Source: JALZOC01 sp035758845 (GTDB lineage: Bacteria > Acidobacteriota > Vicinamibacteria > Vicinamibacterales > 2-12-FULL-66-21). From it: a DNA stretch of 45,342 nucleotides. The position numbers were made by a program, and so were the translations under genes. The stretch is taken from NCBI GenBank assembly GCA_035758845.1, contig DASTVZ010000129.1:1-45342 (forward strand), read 5' to 3'. The notes under the pieces were generated by a model that saw only the letters and a list, made by a program, of their open reading frames with translations, was not told where the DNA came from and ran no database searches. Each line of letters begins with the position of its first letter. Position 1 is the first letter of the stretch. Positions 33,098 through 41,034 of the stretch are shown here, piece after piece.

Positions 33098-35770
33098 CTA
33101 CTTCCGGCCTGTAGCTACCAGCGCCATCAACTCGTCGTGCTTCCACGGCCGCGTGCGGTCCGCGGTCATCGCGCGAACCTGTTTCACGGTCGCGACATCA
33201 ACCGGCGTTCCGTCCTGGCCCCACTCGCGCCGGATGTAGGTCAACACGCCGGCGATCTGTTCGTCGTTCAACGTGAATCCCACCGGCGGCATCAGGCCAA
33301 TCGGGCCTTCCTTACCGTTCATGAGAATGCGCGCGGGGATGTCCGGCGAAGCAAGGGCGAGTGGAGATCCGACAAGGCTTGGCGCCACTCGGTCCTGTCC
33401 ACGTCCATCCGGCTGATGGCAGGCCTGACAGATATTGCGATACACGTCCTGACCCGCATTGAAGCGCTGCTGCTCTTCAGGCGTAAGGGGAGTGATTGGC
33501 GCCGCCGCGCCAGGTTTGCCGGGCCACTCGACTCGTTTCAGAACTTCTGCGGCACGCGGACCGAGATCGGTCGTCGTCGCCGCCAGCGCCGAGAACGCCG
33601 CTGGTTCTTTGCTCAAACGGGTCGGCCGTCGCGCGACAGCGGGAGCCGCAGGGACCTGCGGGAATGCATAGGAACCTCCTGGACCACCGCGCGCTCCCGG
33701 ACATGTGGGACAGGGCGGCGCCGGCAGGGTCGGGCCACCGCGACGCGCAGGAGTGCCCGGCATAGTCGCGCCAAGCAGCGCCACTTCGGCTCCCCGAAGT
33801 AGTGCGGATCGCTGCCACAACGGACGGTTCGAATCGGCGATCGCGGCCAGGATTTTCTGAATGCCGTCATCCTGCCCGGTGCGCACGATCGTGGCCGCGA
33901 TCATCGTGATCGCGGTCTCGCGCTGCGGCGTTTGATCGCTTGCCTGAAGAACGTTTTCCAGTACGGTGCCCTCGGCTCCGCGCACACCGCTCAGCGCCGC
34001 GTCGAGCGCGATCGGATCATCGCCGCGAGCGGACACGACACTGGCCACGGCACGCTCGCGTCCACCGGGCGGCAGCGCGCCGACCGATGCCGCGAGTTGA
34101 TAGCGAACACTCCAGTCCTGATCGTCCAGATGCTTCAACACCGCTGATTGAACGGAGGTGTTCCCTTCGGTCAGCCAGCGCTCGGAAAGCCGGAGCGCCG
34201 ACATCCGCACGTCGCGCGACGGATCGTCCAGAGCCTTGATCACAACGTCAGGCTGTAACGCATCGAGACCATCGAGGATCCAGAGCGCGTGAAGCTTCGT
34301 GCGGGGCTCCTTTGCAGTTCCCGCGAGTCGGGCCAGCGCCGACACACTGGTGCGGTCTCCACGCTCGACCAGCAACTGCTGCGCGGTTTCGCGCCACCAT
34401 CCGTTCGGGTGCGAAAGAAGGTCGACCAACTGGGTGGTCGTCAATCGACCATTCGCACCCGTCGTGGTGTCCCGCCTGGTCGTCTCATGCACGACGCGGT
34501 AGATCCGGCCGAGCGCCGTCGGTTTTTCCAGCTTGTGATTGATGATGTGATCGCGAAGGTACTCGGTAATGTCGGCGCGCTGTTGTATCACACCGCGATA
34601 CATGTCGACGATATAGAGCGTGCCGTCGGGAGCATTGGAGATCCAGACTGGCCGGAACCGTTCGTCGGTCGAGGCAAGGAACTCTCCGCGTTCGTAGGCC
34701 TTGCGGACCCGCAGTCCACTACCCGAGTCTTCAATGATGCCGCGGCTGACCAGGTTGGCGGCAGGTTCAGCGACGAAGACGTTGCCGTAGGTATCAGATG
34801 GAAGGCGATCCCCGCGATAAATCATCGGTGCGCAAACCGACGTGAAACGGAAAAGGGTCCCGTCCTCCCGATCGATGCCGAGCTGATACGCTCGATTGGT
34901 GCCGGGGTTTTTCCTCACCGGCCACACGATATTCGCCACGTTGGCTTCGTCCGCGAGCCGCTCGTAGCTGCCGCGTGTCCGTAGCAGATTCGGGTTCCGC
35001 ATGAAGTACGGCGTCGGAACCAGATCCGCATGGAGCAGCGACTCATTCGTATTCCGGTAAATCCGCCCCGCGTCGTCCTGCGTCACGCCCCATTCGCCGC
35101 GCGACAGCGTCTTCCGCACCTCGAACTTGCCGTCCTTGAAGCGGAGCATGACGTCGCCATTCGCGGTGTGCATCCAGTTGTCGAGCCCCCAGAAGAAGCC
35201 GTTCGCGTTCTGCTCGACGCGCGCTTCACGCCGGCCGTACTGGTCGGTGACGAGCTCTTTCTTGTCCATCTTCAAGTCGCCGTCGGTGTCTTTCATCAAC
35301 CAGACGTTGGGCGGCTCGGCGACGAGCACACCGGCATCGAGCACCTTTAACGAACGCGCGAGAACGAGGTTGTCGGCAAAGACGGTGCGCTTGTCCATCT
35401 TTCCATCGTGGTTCGTGTCCTCGAGCACAACGATCTTGCCGATCGGTTCCATGAAAGGCTCTGCCGTCTGCAGGTCGGGAACGAATCCGGGCATCTCGAC
35501 AACCCAGATTCGGCCCTGGAGATCCCAATCCATCACGATCGGATCCTGGACGAGCGGTTCGCTGGCGACGAGCTCGAGCCGATAGCCAGGCGGCATATAA
35601 AACGTCTTGAGCGCGTCGTCGGGCGAAAGGGCCGGCGACGCGTCACTGACCTTTTGCACCTCGGGCGGCCACTGGCGATTCACTGGCGAGCTTTGACCGT
35701 AAATCGTCGCGGCGGCTGCGGCGAGAATGAGAGTGATGAGGCGGAGTTTCGAGGTGGTCATGTGTGTCAT
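33098..35770 (-). CDS. PVC-type haem protein: propeller, HEAT repeats and cytochrome c
   Basis: About 890 residues, exported (hydrophobic LRLITLILAAAAATIYGQ). An N-terminal beta-propeller of the membrane-bound-dehydrogenase type spans about 50-430 (PPGYRLELVASEPLVQDP, YIVDMYRGVIQQ). HEAT-like repeats follow (about 470-680), then a Gly/Pro-rich insert, and a C-terminal cytochrome c with CQACH near residue 782 and a likely Met ligand in GLMPP. Such proteins are abundant in Planctomycetes, Verrucomicrobia and Acidobacteria; an oxidation of sugars or glycosides is assumed, not shown. ATGs at 35770 and 35761 are both possible; neither has a clear ribosome site, and a terminator hairpin lies directly upstream. 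Confidence 0.85.
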   Translation of the reverse strand: MTHMTTSKLRLITLILAAAAATIYGQSSPVNRQWPPEVQKVSDASPALSPDDALKTFYMPPGYRLELVASEPLVQDPIVMDWDLQGRIWVVEMPGFVPDLQTAEPFMEPIGKIVVLEDTNHDGKMDKRTVFADNLVLARSLKVLDAGVLVAEPPNVWLMKDTDGDLKMDKKELVTDQYGRREARVEQNANGFFWGLDNWMHTANGDVMLRFKDGKFEVRKTLSRGEWGVTQDDAGRIYRNTNESLLHADLVPTPYFMRNPNLLRTRGSYERLADEANVANIVWPVRKNPGTNRAYQLGIDREDGTLFRFTSVCAPMIYRGDRLPSDTYGNVFVAEPAANLVSRGIIEDSGSGLRVRKAYERGEFLASTDERFRPVWISNAPDGTLYIVDMYRGVIQQRADITEYLRDHIINHKLEKPTALGRIYRVVHETTRRDTTTGANGRLTTTQLVDLLSHPNGWWRETAQQLLVERGDRTSVSALARLAGTAKEPRTKLHALWILDGLDALQPDVVIKALDDPSRDVRMSALRLSERWLTEGNTSVQSAVLKHLDDQDWSVRYQLAASVGALPPGGRERAVASVVSARGDDPIALDAALSGVRGAEGTVLENVLQASDQTPQRETAITMIAATIVRTGQDDGIQKILAAIADSNRPLWQRSALLRGAEVALLGATMPGTPARRGGPTLPAPPCPTCPGARGGPGGSYAFPQVPAAPAVARRPTRLSKEPAAFSALAATTTDLGPRAAEVLKRVEWPGKPGAAAPITPLTPEEQQRFNAGQDVYRNICQACHQPDGRGQDRVAPSLVGSPLALASPDIPARILMNGKEGPIGLMPPVGFTLNDEQIAGVLTYIRREWGQDGTPVDVATVKQVRAMTADRTRPWKHDELMALVATGRK

Positions 35771-35809
35771 AAACAAAAAGAGCGGAAAGGTGATTTTACC
35801 TTTCCGCTC
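35771..35809 (-). terminator. Intrinsic terminator of the first DUF1080 gene
   Basis: Perfect 12-bp stem (GAGCGGAAAGGT, ACCTTTCCGCTC), 6-nt loop, then TTTTTGTTT on the minus strand. It ends at the ATG of the PVC-type gene, leaving no room for a promoter or ribosome site between them. Confidence 0.88.
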
Positions 35810-35870
35810 GTCGTTTTCGGCAGGACGCGGTCCAAACGATCGCGCCCTACGTCATCATCGAATCTTTCGT

Positions 35871-36599
35871 TCACTTCGCGTCGAGTTCGCGAATGAAGAT
35901 GTTGCGGAACCGGATCTCGGAGCCGTGGGTCTGAAGCTCGATCGGCCCGCGGGCGACCACTGGCTGCGCACGATCGAAGAAATTGTCGAGGACCTGGTTA
36001 TCGACCGTGAGTTTGTCGTTCAGCCACACCCACACGCGCGGTCCAACCATCTTGACGTGAAACGTGTTCCACTCGCCGACGGCGTGGTCGGCTTTCACCA
36101 GGGGCCACTTGCCGGGGTTGTCGGGGTTGTTGTTCCAGAGCGCACCCGATCCTTTTGGCGCGCCGTTCTTGACCTCGCGTGGATTGTCGGGATCCCACAC
36201 CTGCACCTGCGGGTAGCCGCGCAGATAAATTCCTGAATCGCCGTTGTGATTGACCATCAACCAGTCAACGTAGAACTCGAAGTCACCATAGTCCTTTGCC
36301 GTCGCCAGGTGTGGACTCTGGCCGTCGGACACGATTTCCTGTTTGGCCGTGTCGACTTTCCAATGCTGGTCGCGCGCAGCGTCCCACTCCGCCTGCTTCT
36401 TCTTGTGCTCTTCTGACGTGAGCTTCGCTTCCTCGACCGGGTTATAGTTTGGTTGCCGGCCACGCCATCCGCTGAGATCCTTTCCATTGAACAGGCTGGT
36501 GAATCCCTTCGGTGGTTGCTTCTGCTGTGGTGCGGCAATGATGCTGGCACTCAGGGCAACGGCAACGGCGCTGCTGACGATCTGGGTGAGTCGAGTCAT
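35871..36599 (-). CDS. Secreted DUF1080 protein (3-keto-disaccharide hydrolase family), first copy
   Basis: A 242-residue exported beta-jelly-roll protein. Signal peptide 1-23, then the family opener PKGFTSLFNGKDLSGWRG. A charged insert (EEAKLTSEEHKKKQAEWD) is usual for this subgroup. GDFEFYVDWLMVNHNGDSGI and the end EIRFRNIFIRELDAK are typical. The family contains enzymes that cleave glycosides oxidised at C3. The ATG at 36599 follows TGAGGATCAG. It diverges from the second Gfo/Idh gene across 114 bp. Confidence 0.87.
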   Translation of the reverse strand: MTRLTQIVSSAVAVALSASIIAAPQQKQPPKGFTSLFNGKDLSGWRGRQPNYNPVEEAKLTSEEHKKKQAEWDAARDQHWKVDTAKQEIVSDGQSPHLATAKDYGDFEFYVDWLMVNHNGDSGIYLRGYPQVQVWDPDNPREVKNGAPKGSGALWNNNPDNPGKWPLVKADHAVGEWNTFHVKMVGPRVWVWLNDKLTVDNQVLDNFFDRAQPVVARGPIELQTHGSEIRFRNIFIRELDAK

Positions 36600-36644
36600 C
36601 TGATCCTCATTGGGAAACGGATTGTCGCATATTTGATTTTTGCC

Positions 36645-36703
36645 AGCTATCAGCCTTCAGCCATCAGCGATCAGTCGCTAACGAGCTGACAGCTGAGAGC
36701 TTC
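36645..36703. repeat. CAGCTATCAGC / GCTGACAGCTGA word repeats
   Basis: Imperfect direct and inverted words in the divergent spacer between the DUF1080 and Gfo/Idh genes; related words occur at 5216-5233. Confidence 0.55.
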
Positions 36704-36713
36704 AGGAGCATTA

Positions 36714-37763
36714 ATGAACCGCAAGTATCGTGTCGCCGTCCTCGGTCTCGGTCACTGGTACTCCGCTTACAATCTCGCGCGCTCACTGCCGGAGTATCCG
36801 GGCGCCGAACTCATCGCCGCAGCCTGGCCCGACCGCCAGCAACTCGATGCGTTCGCAAAGACCTTCTGCATCCACGGTTACGAGAACTACCACGACCTGC
36901 TCGCCCGAGAGGACATCGACATCGTCCATCTTGCGGCACCGGTGTCGTCGCTCGCCGAGCTGGCCATCGCGGCCGCCAAAGCCGGCAAGCACATCCTTCT
37001 CGGCAAACCGATGGCAATGACATTGGACGAAGCGGATCGCATTGTCGAGGCGATTGAAAGTGCCGGCGTCACGTGCGTGCCATACTCCGGCCTGACGCGG
37101 CTCCGTACTGCCGACTTGAAAGCGCGCGTCGATGCAGGAGAGATCGGCGACGTGATGGTCATGCACCAGACGTCGCGCTGGTCGATTGCCGAGGATGGCC
37201 CCGGATCTGGCAGGCCGGGCTGGTTCGCCGATCCGCGCCACGTGCCGGGAGGCGCGCTGATTGATGAGGGGATCTACTGGATCGAGTTGTTTGAATGGAT
37301 GGCCGGCAGTCCGATCGTGCGGGCCGAGGCGAGGCTTGCGAACTTCGTGCATAAAGACATCGACGTCGAAGACTGGGGCATGGCGACGTTCACGTGCAAG
37401 AACGGGGTGATCGCGACGCTCGAAGCATCCTGGACGATCAACTCTCCAAAGAAGACGGCACCGTCACCGAAACAGAATGCGGTCGTACGGCTGGAACTGG
37501 TGGGAAGCCGAGGCGAGATTATCGATCAGTGGTTCAGATCGCCAGGGCGAGCGATCCTGGCGGCGGGCGCGGCGGACTGGGTTTTTCAGCGGCAGCCGGA
37601 ACAGAGCTTCTCAGCGACATTCCCGCTTGCGTTGAATCATCTGGTGGAGTGCCTGGACAACAGGCGGCAGCCGGACGTCACGGTGCAGCAGGCGCGCAGC
37701 GCATTCCGGGCGGCAATGGCGGCGTACGAGTCAGCGAGGGAAGGAAGGCCCGTGAAGTGCTGA
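36714..37763 (+). CDS. Gfo/Idh/MocA family oxidoreductase, GKP variant
   Basis: A 349-residue cytosolic NAD(P)-dependent oxidoreductase. The Rossmann motif is GLGHWYSAYN (11-20). The usual EKP active-site motif reads GKP at 97-99 (HILLGKPMAMTLDEADR): the lysine stays, the glutamate is lost. GGALIDEGIYWIELFEWM fills the substrate-site position. The ATG at 36714 has a good ribosome site (AGGAG). It lies next to a DUF1080 gene and ends two bases from a convergent Tat-exported isomerase-fold gene, a set that suggests keto-sugar chemistry. Confidence 0.88.
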   Translation: MNRKYRVAVLGLGHWYSAYNLARSLPEYPGAELIAAAWPDRQQLDAFAKTFCIHGYENYHDLLAREDIDIVHLAAPVSSLAELAIAAAKAGKHILLGKPMAMTLDEADRIVEAIESAGVTCVPYSGLTRLRTADLKARVDAGEIGDVMVMHQTSRWSIAEDGPGSGRPGWFADPRHVPGGALIDEGIYWIELFEWMAGSPIVRAEARLANFVHKDIDVEDWGMATFTCKNGVIATLEASWTINSPKKTAPSPKQNAVVRLELVGSRGEIIDQWFRSPGRAILAAGAADWVFQRQPEQSFSATFPLALNHLVECLDNRRQPDVTVQQARSAFRAAMAAYESAREGRPVKC

Positions 37764-37765
37764 AT

Positions 37766-39007
37766 TCACACCACCGGCGTCGGCGAAGAGAGCGCCGCGA
37801 GCACCTCTTTATAGAGATACTTCGCGCCCTCGATGCCGTTCAGCGGTCCCTCTTCGTACTCGAGCGCGAACGTGCCCTTGAACCCGCCGGCGAGCATGAT
37901 GCGCGTCGAACGCTGCACGTCATTCTTGTCGCCCCAGCGATCCCAGTATTTCGCGTGGACGTTGGTGTGCGAGTAGGGCGCCAGAGCCTTGAGCCCGTTG
38001 AACAGCATGTACTCATGTTCCCAGTTGCAGAAGTCCGGCGAGGCTTCGCAATACGGATGATTGATGGTGTCGAGCATGATCCGGATGTTCATCGGATCGG
38101 CCGCAAGCCCCCAGTGATTCTCGAATGTCACGCGGATGCCGAGCGTGCCGCCGTAATCGGCCATCTCCTTATAGGACTCAATCGCCGCGTTGAGCAGCGG
38201 AATGATGTCGAGATTCCGAGGGTATCCGTCGTTCGAACGCGGAATTGCGTTGGGACGGATGCTTGGTCCGAGCGCCTGCGGCGAATTCATGCGCATCGAC
38301 TTCACGCCAAGGACGGAACATCCCTGCATCCAGCGTTTCGCGACCTCGACACCCGCTTTTCGCGCCGCTTCATCCGGTCCTGCCAGGTTCGTCGGCGCGT
38401 TGTTCGAGATGTGCTGGACCTTGGTTCCGGTGGTGACGAGTTTGTTGGCGAGCTGATCGAGCCACTTCCGTCCTGAAGGACTCATCGGATCGAACGTCCG
38501 CCCGGCAAACATGGAATCGTCGGTGACGTCGCCGAACAGACCCGAGAAGATGTCCATGTGGGTGACGCCGGGGAACGTGTCCTTGGTGAACTGCGGGAAG
38601 TCCAGCATCGTGATTTCGCCGTACTTCTCCTTCATCTGCGCAACGCTCCAACCGCCGTTGACCGGCGATCGCGGTGGAAGCTGCTGCGTTGTTGCAGACG
38701 TAGGCGCAGCCGCCGCGGATCCAGTTTCGGCGCCACGCGCGGGCGGCTGATCCGGTCCCGCCGCCGGCTGTCCGCCGCCGCGTCCGGCTCCCGCGGCGCC
38801 GGCACCCGCACCGCGCCCAGCCCCAGCGCGCGATTTGAAGATATAGCGAATCGGATACGAGCAGGCGGCTATCCGATCCTGGCGGTTCTTCTCCTCGAAG
38901 GCCTGCGCGAGCGCGCGCTCGCGCGGCGTCATCATCAGCCCCGCTGCAGTAATACCGGCGGTAGCCGTTTTGAAGAACTCACGTCGACTCTTATCTTGTT
39001 CGTGCAT
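37766..39007 (-). CDS. Tat-exported sugar isomerase/epimerase-fold protein, first copy
   Basis: A 413-residue TIM-barrel protein with a twin-arginine signal (SRREFFKTATAG, R8-R9). A Gly/Ala/Pro-rich insert spans residues 59-113. Probable metal ligands include E296 (VTFENHWG), a His in NVHAKYWD and E383 or E385 (FALEYEEG). The Met at 39007 gives a normal Tat signal; the longer frame to 39061 reads through AACCGCC repeats. Export by Tat suggests folding with a metal before secretion. Because phosphorylated sugars are not expected in the periplasm, free keto-sugars are more likely substrates than sugar phosphates. Confidence 0.85.
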   Translation of the reverse strand: MHEQDKSRREFFKTATAGITAAGLMMTPRERALAQAFEEKNRQDRIAACSYPIRYIFKSRAGAGRGAGAGAAGAGRGGGQPAAGPDQPPARGAETGSAAAAPTSATTQQLPPRSPVNGGWSVAQMKEKYGEITMLDFPQFTKDTFPGVTHMDIFSGLFGDVTDDSMFAGRTFDPMSPSGRKWLDQLANKLVTTGTKVQHISNNAPTNLAGPDEAARKAGVEVAKRWMQGCSVLGVKSMRMNSPQALGPSIRPNAIPRSNDGYPRNLDIIPLLNAAIESYKEMADYGGTLGIRVTFENHWGLAADPMNIRIMLDTINHPYCEASPDFCNWEHEYMLFNGLKALAPYSHTNVHAKYWDRWGDKNDVQRSTRIMLAGGFKGTFALEYEEGPLNGIEGAKYLYKEVLAALSSPTPVV

Positions 39008-39030
39008 AAAAATCTCGCAATCGGAAACGT

Positions 39031-39070
39031 CAACCGCCAACCGCCAGCCACTAACCGCCAACCGCCAGCA
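39031..39070. repeat. AACCGCC word repeats
   Basis: Five imperfect CAACCGCCA units between the stop of the second DUF1080 gene and the start of the Tat-exported isomerase-fold gene. Confidence 0.7.
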
Positions 39071-39085
39071 GCGAAGACAACAACT

Positions 39086-39841
39086 CTATCGTTTACTCAA
39101 ATCCCGAATGATGATGTCCCTGAACCGCATGTTGCCCTGACCACCAGAGTGCAGCTGCAGCGCAATCGGACCATCTTCGCTCTCCGGCTGTGGATCGGTG
39201 TAATCGATCATCACGACGCCATTCAGCCGCGAGATGTAATGATTGCCTTCGACCTTCAGGAGATAATCATTCCACTCTCCGGGCCGAACGACACTTTCAT
39301 TTTCCGGCGACGGCCAGACGATCCATTTGCGCGTTTGCTCGTAGACCCCGCCGGTGTGACGGCCGAGCGCGCAATCAATCTCGAACTGCGGGCCCCTGGT
39401 CACCGTCGGAGTGCCGGGTTTGAAATTGACGTGAAAAAACACGCCACTGTTGCCATCCCCCTCACATTTGAAGCGGAGCGACAGCTGGAAGTCCTTGTAG
39501 CTCTTGTCGGTCTGGAGATAGCCGTATTCCCGCGTGACGGCCAGGCCGTGAAGCGTTCCATCCTGGACTTCCCATTTTTCTTTACCGATGTTGGTCCAGC
39601 CGGTCAGGTCCTTGCCATTGAAGAGCGGCACCCAGTCTTCGCCGGGCGCTTTCGGGGCCACGGACTGCGCTCCAGGTCGGGGATATGTCGGAGAGACTGT
39701 GGGTGTCTGCCCCCCTAGAACGGTCTGGCATAGAAGAAGTGCGGCCACCGAAAAACACGGATAAACAATAGCCACGGAAAAACACGGATTACCACGGAAT
39801 CGCGCCAGAGTAGTCATTGAATCGCTAAGAATTTTTTTCAT
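39086..39841 (-). CDS. Secreted DUF1080 protein, second copy, with repeat-derived signal peptide
   Basis: A 251-residue jelly-roll protein beginning, after its leader, at DWVPLFNGKDLTGWTNIG and ending MRFRDIIIRDLSKR. GDGNSGVFFHVNF and GRHTGGVYEQTRKW are family-typical. The N-terminal hydrophobic stretch (NPCFSVAIVYPCFSVAALLL) is largely encoded by the CACGGA repeat at 39746-39800, so a dispersed repeat has become part of the leader. Starts at 39841 (MKKILSDS) and 39817 (MTTLARF) are both possible; neither has a clear ribosome site. Probably cleaves oxidised glycosides, by family. Confidence 0.8.
   Translation of the reverse strand: MKKILSDSMTTLARFRGNPCFSVAIVYPCFSVAALLLCQTVLGGQTPTVSPTYPRPGAQSVAPKAPGEDWVPLFNGKDLTGWTNIGKEKWEVQDGTLHGLAVTREYGYLQTDKSYKDFQLSLRFKCEGDGNSGVFFHVNFKPGTPTVTRGPQFEIDCALGRHTGGVYEQTRKWIVWPSPENESVVRPGEWNDYLLKVEGNHYISRLNGVVMIDYTDPQPESEDGPIALQLHSGGQGNMRFRDIIIRDLSKR
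39746..39800. repeat. CACGGA-type repeat inside a coding region
   Basis: Alternating ACACGGAT and CCACGGAA words. Read on the minus strand they give PCFSVA twice, within the leader of the second DUF1080 protein. Confidence 0.85.
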
Positions 39842-39850
39842 ATCCAGATC

Positions 39851-39946
39851 AATCCGTGTTGTTCCGTGTTCTTCCGTAGCTTGATCAATCAATCCGTGTT
39901 GGTCCGTGTTCTTCCGTGGCTTGATAATCTGTGTTCGTCCGTGGCT
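39851..39946. repeat. TCCGTGTT-type repeat array, inverted relative to 39746
   Basis: Seven or more CCGTGTT or CCGTGGC words, starting at the stop codon of the Tat-exported isomerase-fold gene (39947) and filling the spacer to the second DUF1080 gene. Confidence 0.85.
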
Positions 39947-40921
39947 CTAGGCCAGCGCGTCCTTTACGAACTGGAGACACTTTGGCACTTCCACTCGTGG
40001 ATCTCCCTGATACTCGAACTCGATGTTCACCGGAATGTTCCACTTGTTCTTCTGCACCAGCTTGAGCACGTCCTTCAATGGCGCGTCTCCCTGGCCGAAG
40101 GGCGTATAGCCGCCACCGTTAGTCGCCTTCTTCATGTCCTTCAGGTGCAGATTGGTGATGCGTTCGTGATGCTTCTGCAGAAAGGGAATCGGATCATATC
40201 CCGCTTCCGTGTAGTGCCCGACGTCGAGATTGGCGCACAGATACTTCGATGCGGCCATCACCGCTTCGAAGCTTTCCGGCGTCGCGACTTCGTCGGGGTT
40301 CGTCGTGTTCGCATGCCCGTGGAAGCCGACGCGCATCTTGTGCTTCTCGGCAAACGGCGCCAGACGCTTCGCCATGCTGACCTGTGTCGACGTGGAAATC
40401 GCACCGACACCGAGCGCCTTTGACATCCTGAACGCATACTCGATCTCGTCGTCCTGGGTTGTCTTGACGTTCATGTTGTAGCAGAGGATCTTCAGCTCGA
40501 TGCCGGCGTCCTGAATCTTCTTGCGAACGGGTGCAAACGTCGCCTCGGTTGCTGCCATGCGCCAGTCGTGCAAGGCCTTGATTGCGGCATCGCGTTCGGC
40601 TTGTTGCTCGGGCGTCAGCGGCGCACCGCGGCGCCCGCCGCCGCCGCGACCGGCGGGCGCGCCGGCCAGCTGCTCGGCATGATTTGACATGAGCTCCATC
40701 TCGCCAAGCCCGATGTCCACGTAGGCCTTGATGATCTCTTCCGCCGGCATCGAGCGAAAACTGTAGGTGATGGCGCCAATCTGCACGCCGTTGATCCGCG
40801 AGTTGATTTTTGCGGCTGCCTGCTTCGGCGCTCGCGAGAGCAGCACGGATGCTGGAACGCCTGCCAGCGTCAACTTCGTGAACTCACGTCGGGACAAGAT
40901 CGACTGACTGTTCGTATTCAT
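39947..40921 (-). CDS. Tat-exported sugar isomerase/epimerase-fold protein, second copy
   Basis: A 324-residue TIM-barrel protein with a twin-arginine leader (SRREFTKLTLAG, R11-R12). QIGAITYSFRSMPAEEI opens the barrel. A short Gly/Arg-rich insert (APAGRGGGGRRGAP) interrupts it near residue 90. Ligand-bearing segments VGFHGHANT, CANLDVGHYTEAG, NLHLKDMK and VNIEFEYQG are present. The ATG at 40921 has GGACTCTCTCC-like purines in front (AGGACTCTCTCC). As with its paralogue, the export signal argues for a periplasmic keto-sugar substrate. It diverges from the GH18 gene. Confidence 0.85.
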   Translation of the reverse strand: MNTNSQSILSRREFTKLTLAGVPASVLLSRAPKQAAAKINSRINGVQIGAITYSFRSMPAEEIIKAYVDIGLGEMELMSNHAEQLAGAPAGRGGGGRRGAPLTPEQQAERDAAIKALHDWRMAATEATFAPVRKKIQDAGIELKILCYNMNVKTTQDDEIEYAFRMSKALGVGAISTSTQVSMAKRLAPFAEKHKMRVGFHGHANTTNPDEVATPESFEAVMAASKYLCANLDVGHYTEAGYDPIPFLQKHHERITNLHLKDMKKATNGGGYTPFGQGDAPLKDVLKLVQKNKWNIPVNIEFEYQGDPRVEVPKCLQFVKDALA

Positions 40922-40928
40922 GGAGAGA

Positions 40929-41008
40929 GTCCTCGTTCGCGTTGCCTCGGCTCATCGCCCCGTGCTGGAATAGCGAGGACGATACCGGATCGGGATACGA
41001 GAGGCAAC
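40929..41008. promoter_or_regulatory. Interleaved inverted repeats in a divergent spacer
   Basis: GTCCTCG (40929-40935) pairs with CGAGGAC (40974-40980), and GTTGCCTC (40941-40948) with GAGGCAAC (41001-41008). The pairs interleave, so as RNA they could form a pseudoknot. Could also be chance or two operator half-sites. Confidence 0.35.
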
Positions 41009-41034
41009 CTCACCGCGAAAGGGTACGCGTTGCA

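Noticed and set aside
38558..39718. A 386-codon plus-strand open frame
   Set aside because: Antisense to the Tat isomerase-fold and DUF1080 genes and crosses AACCGCC repeats.
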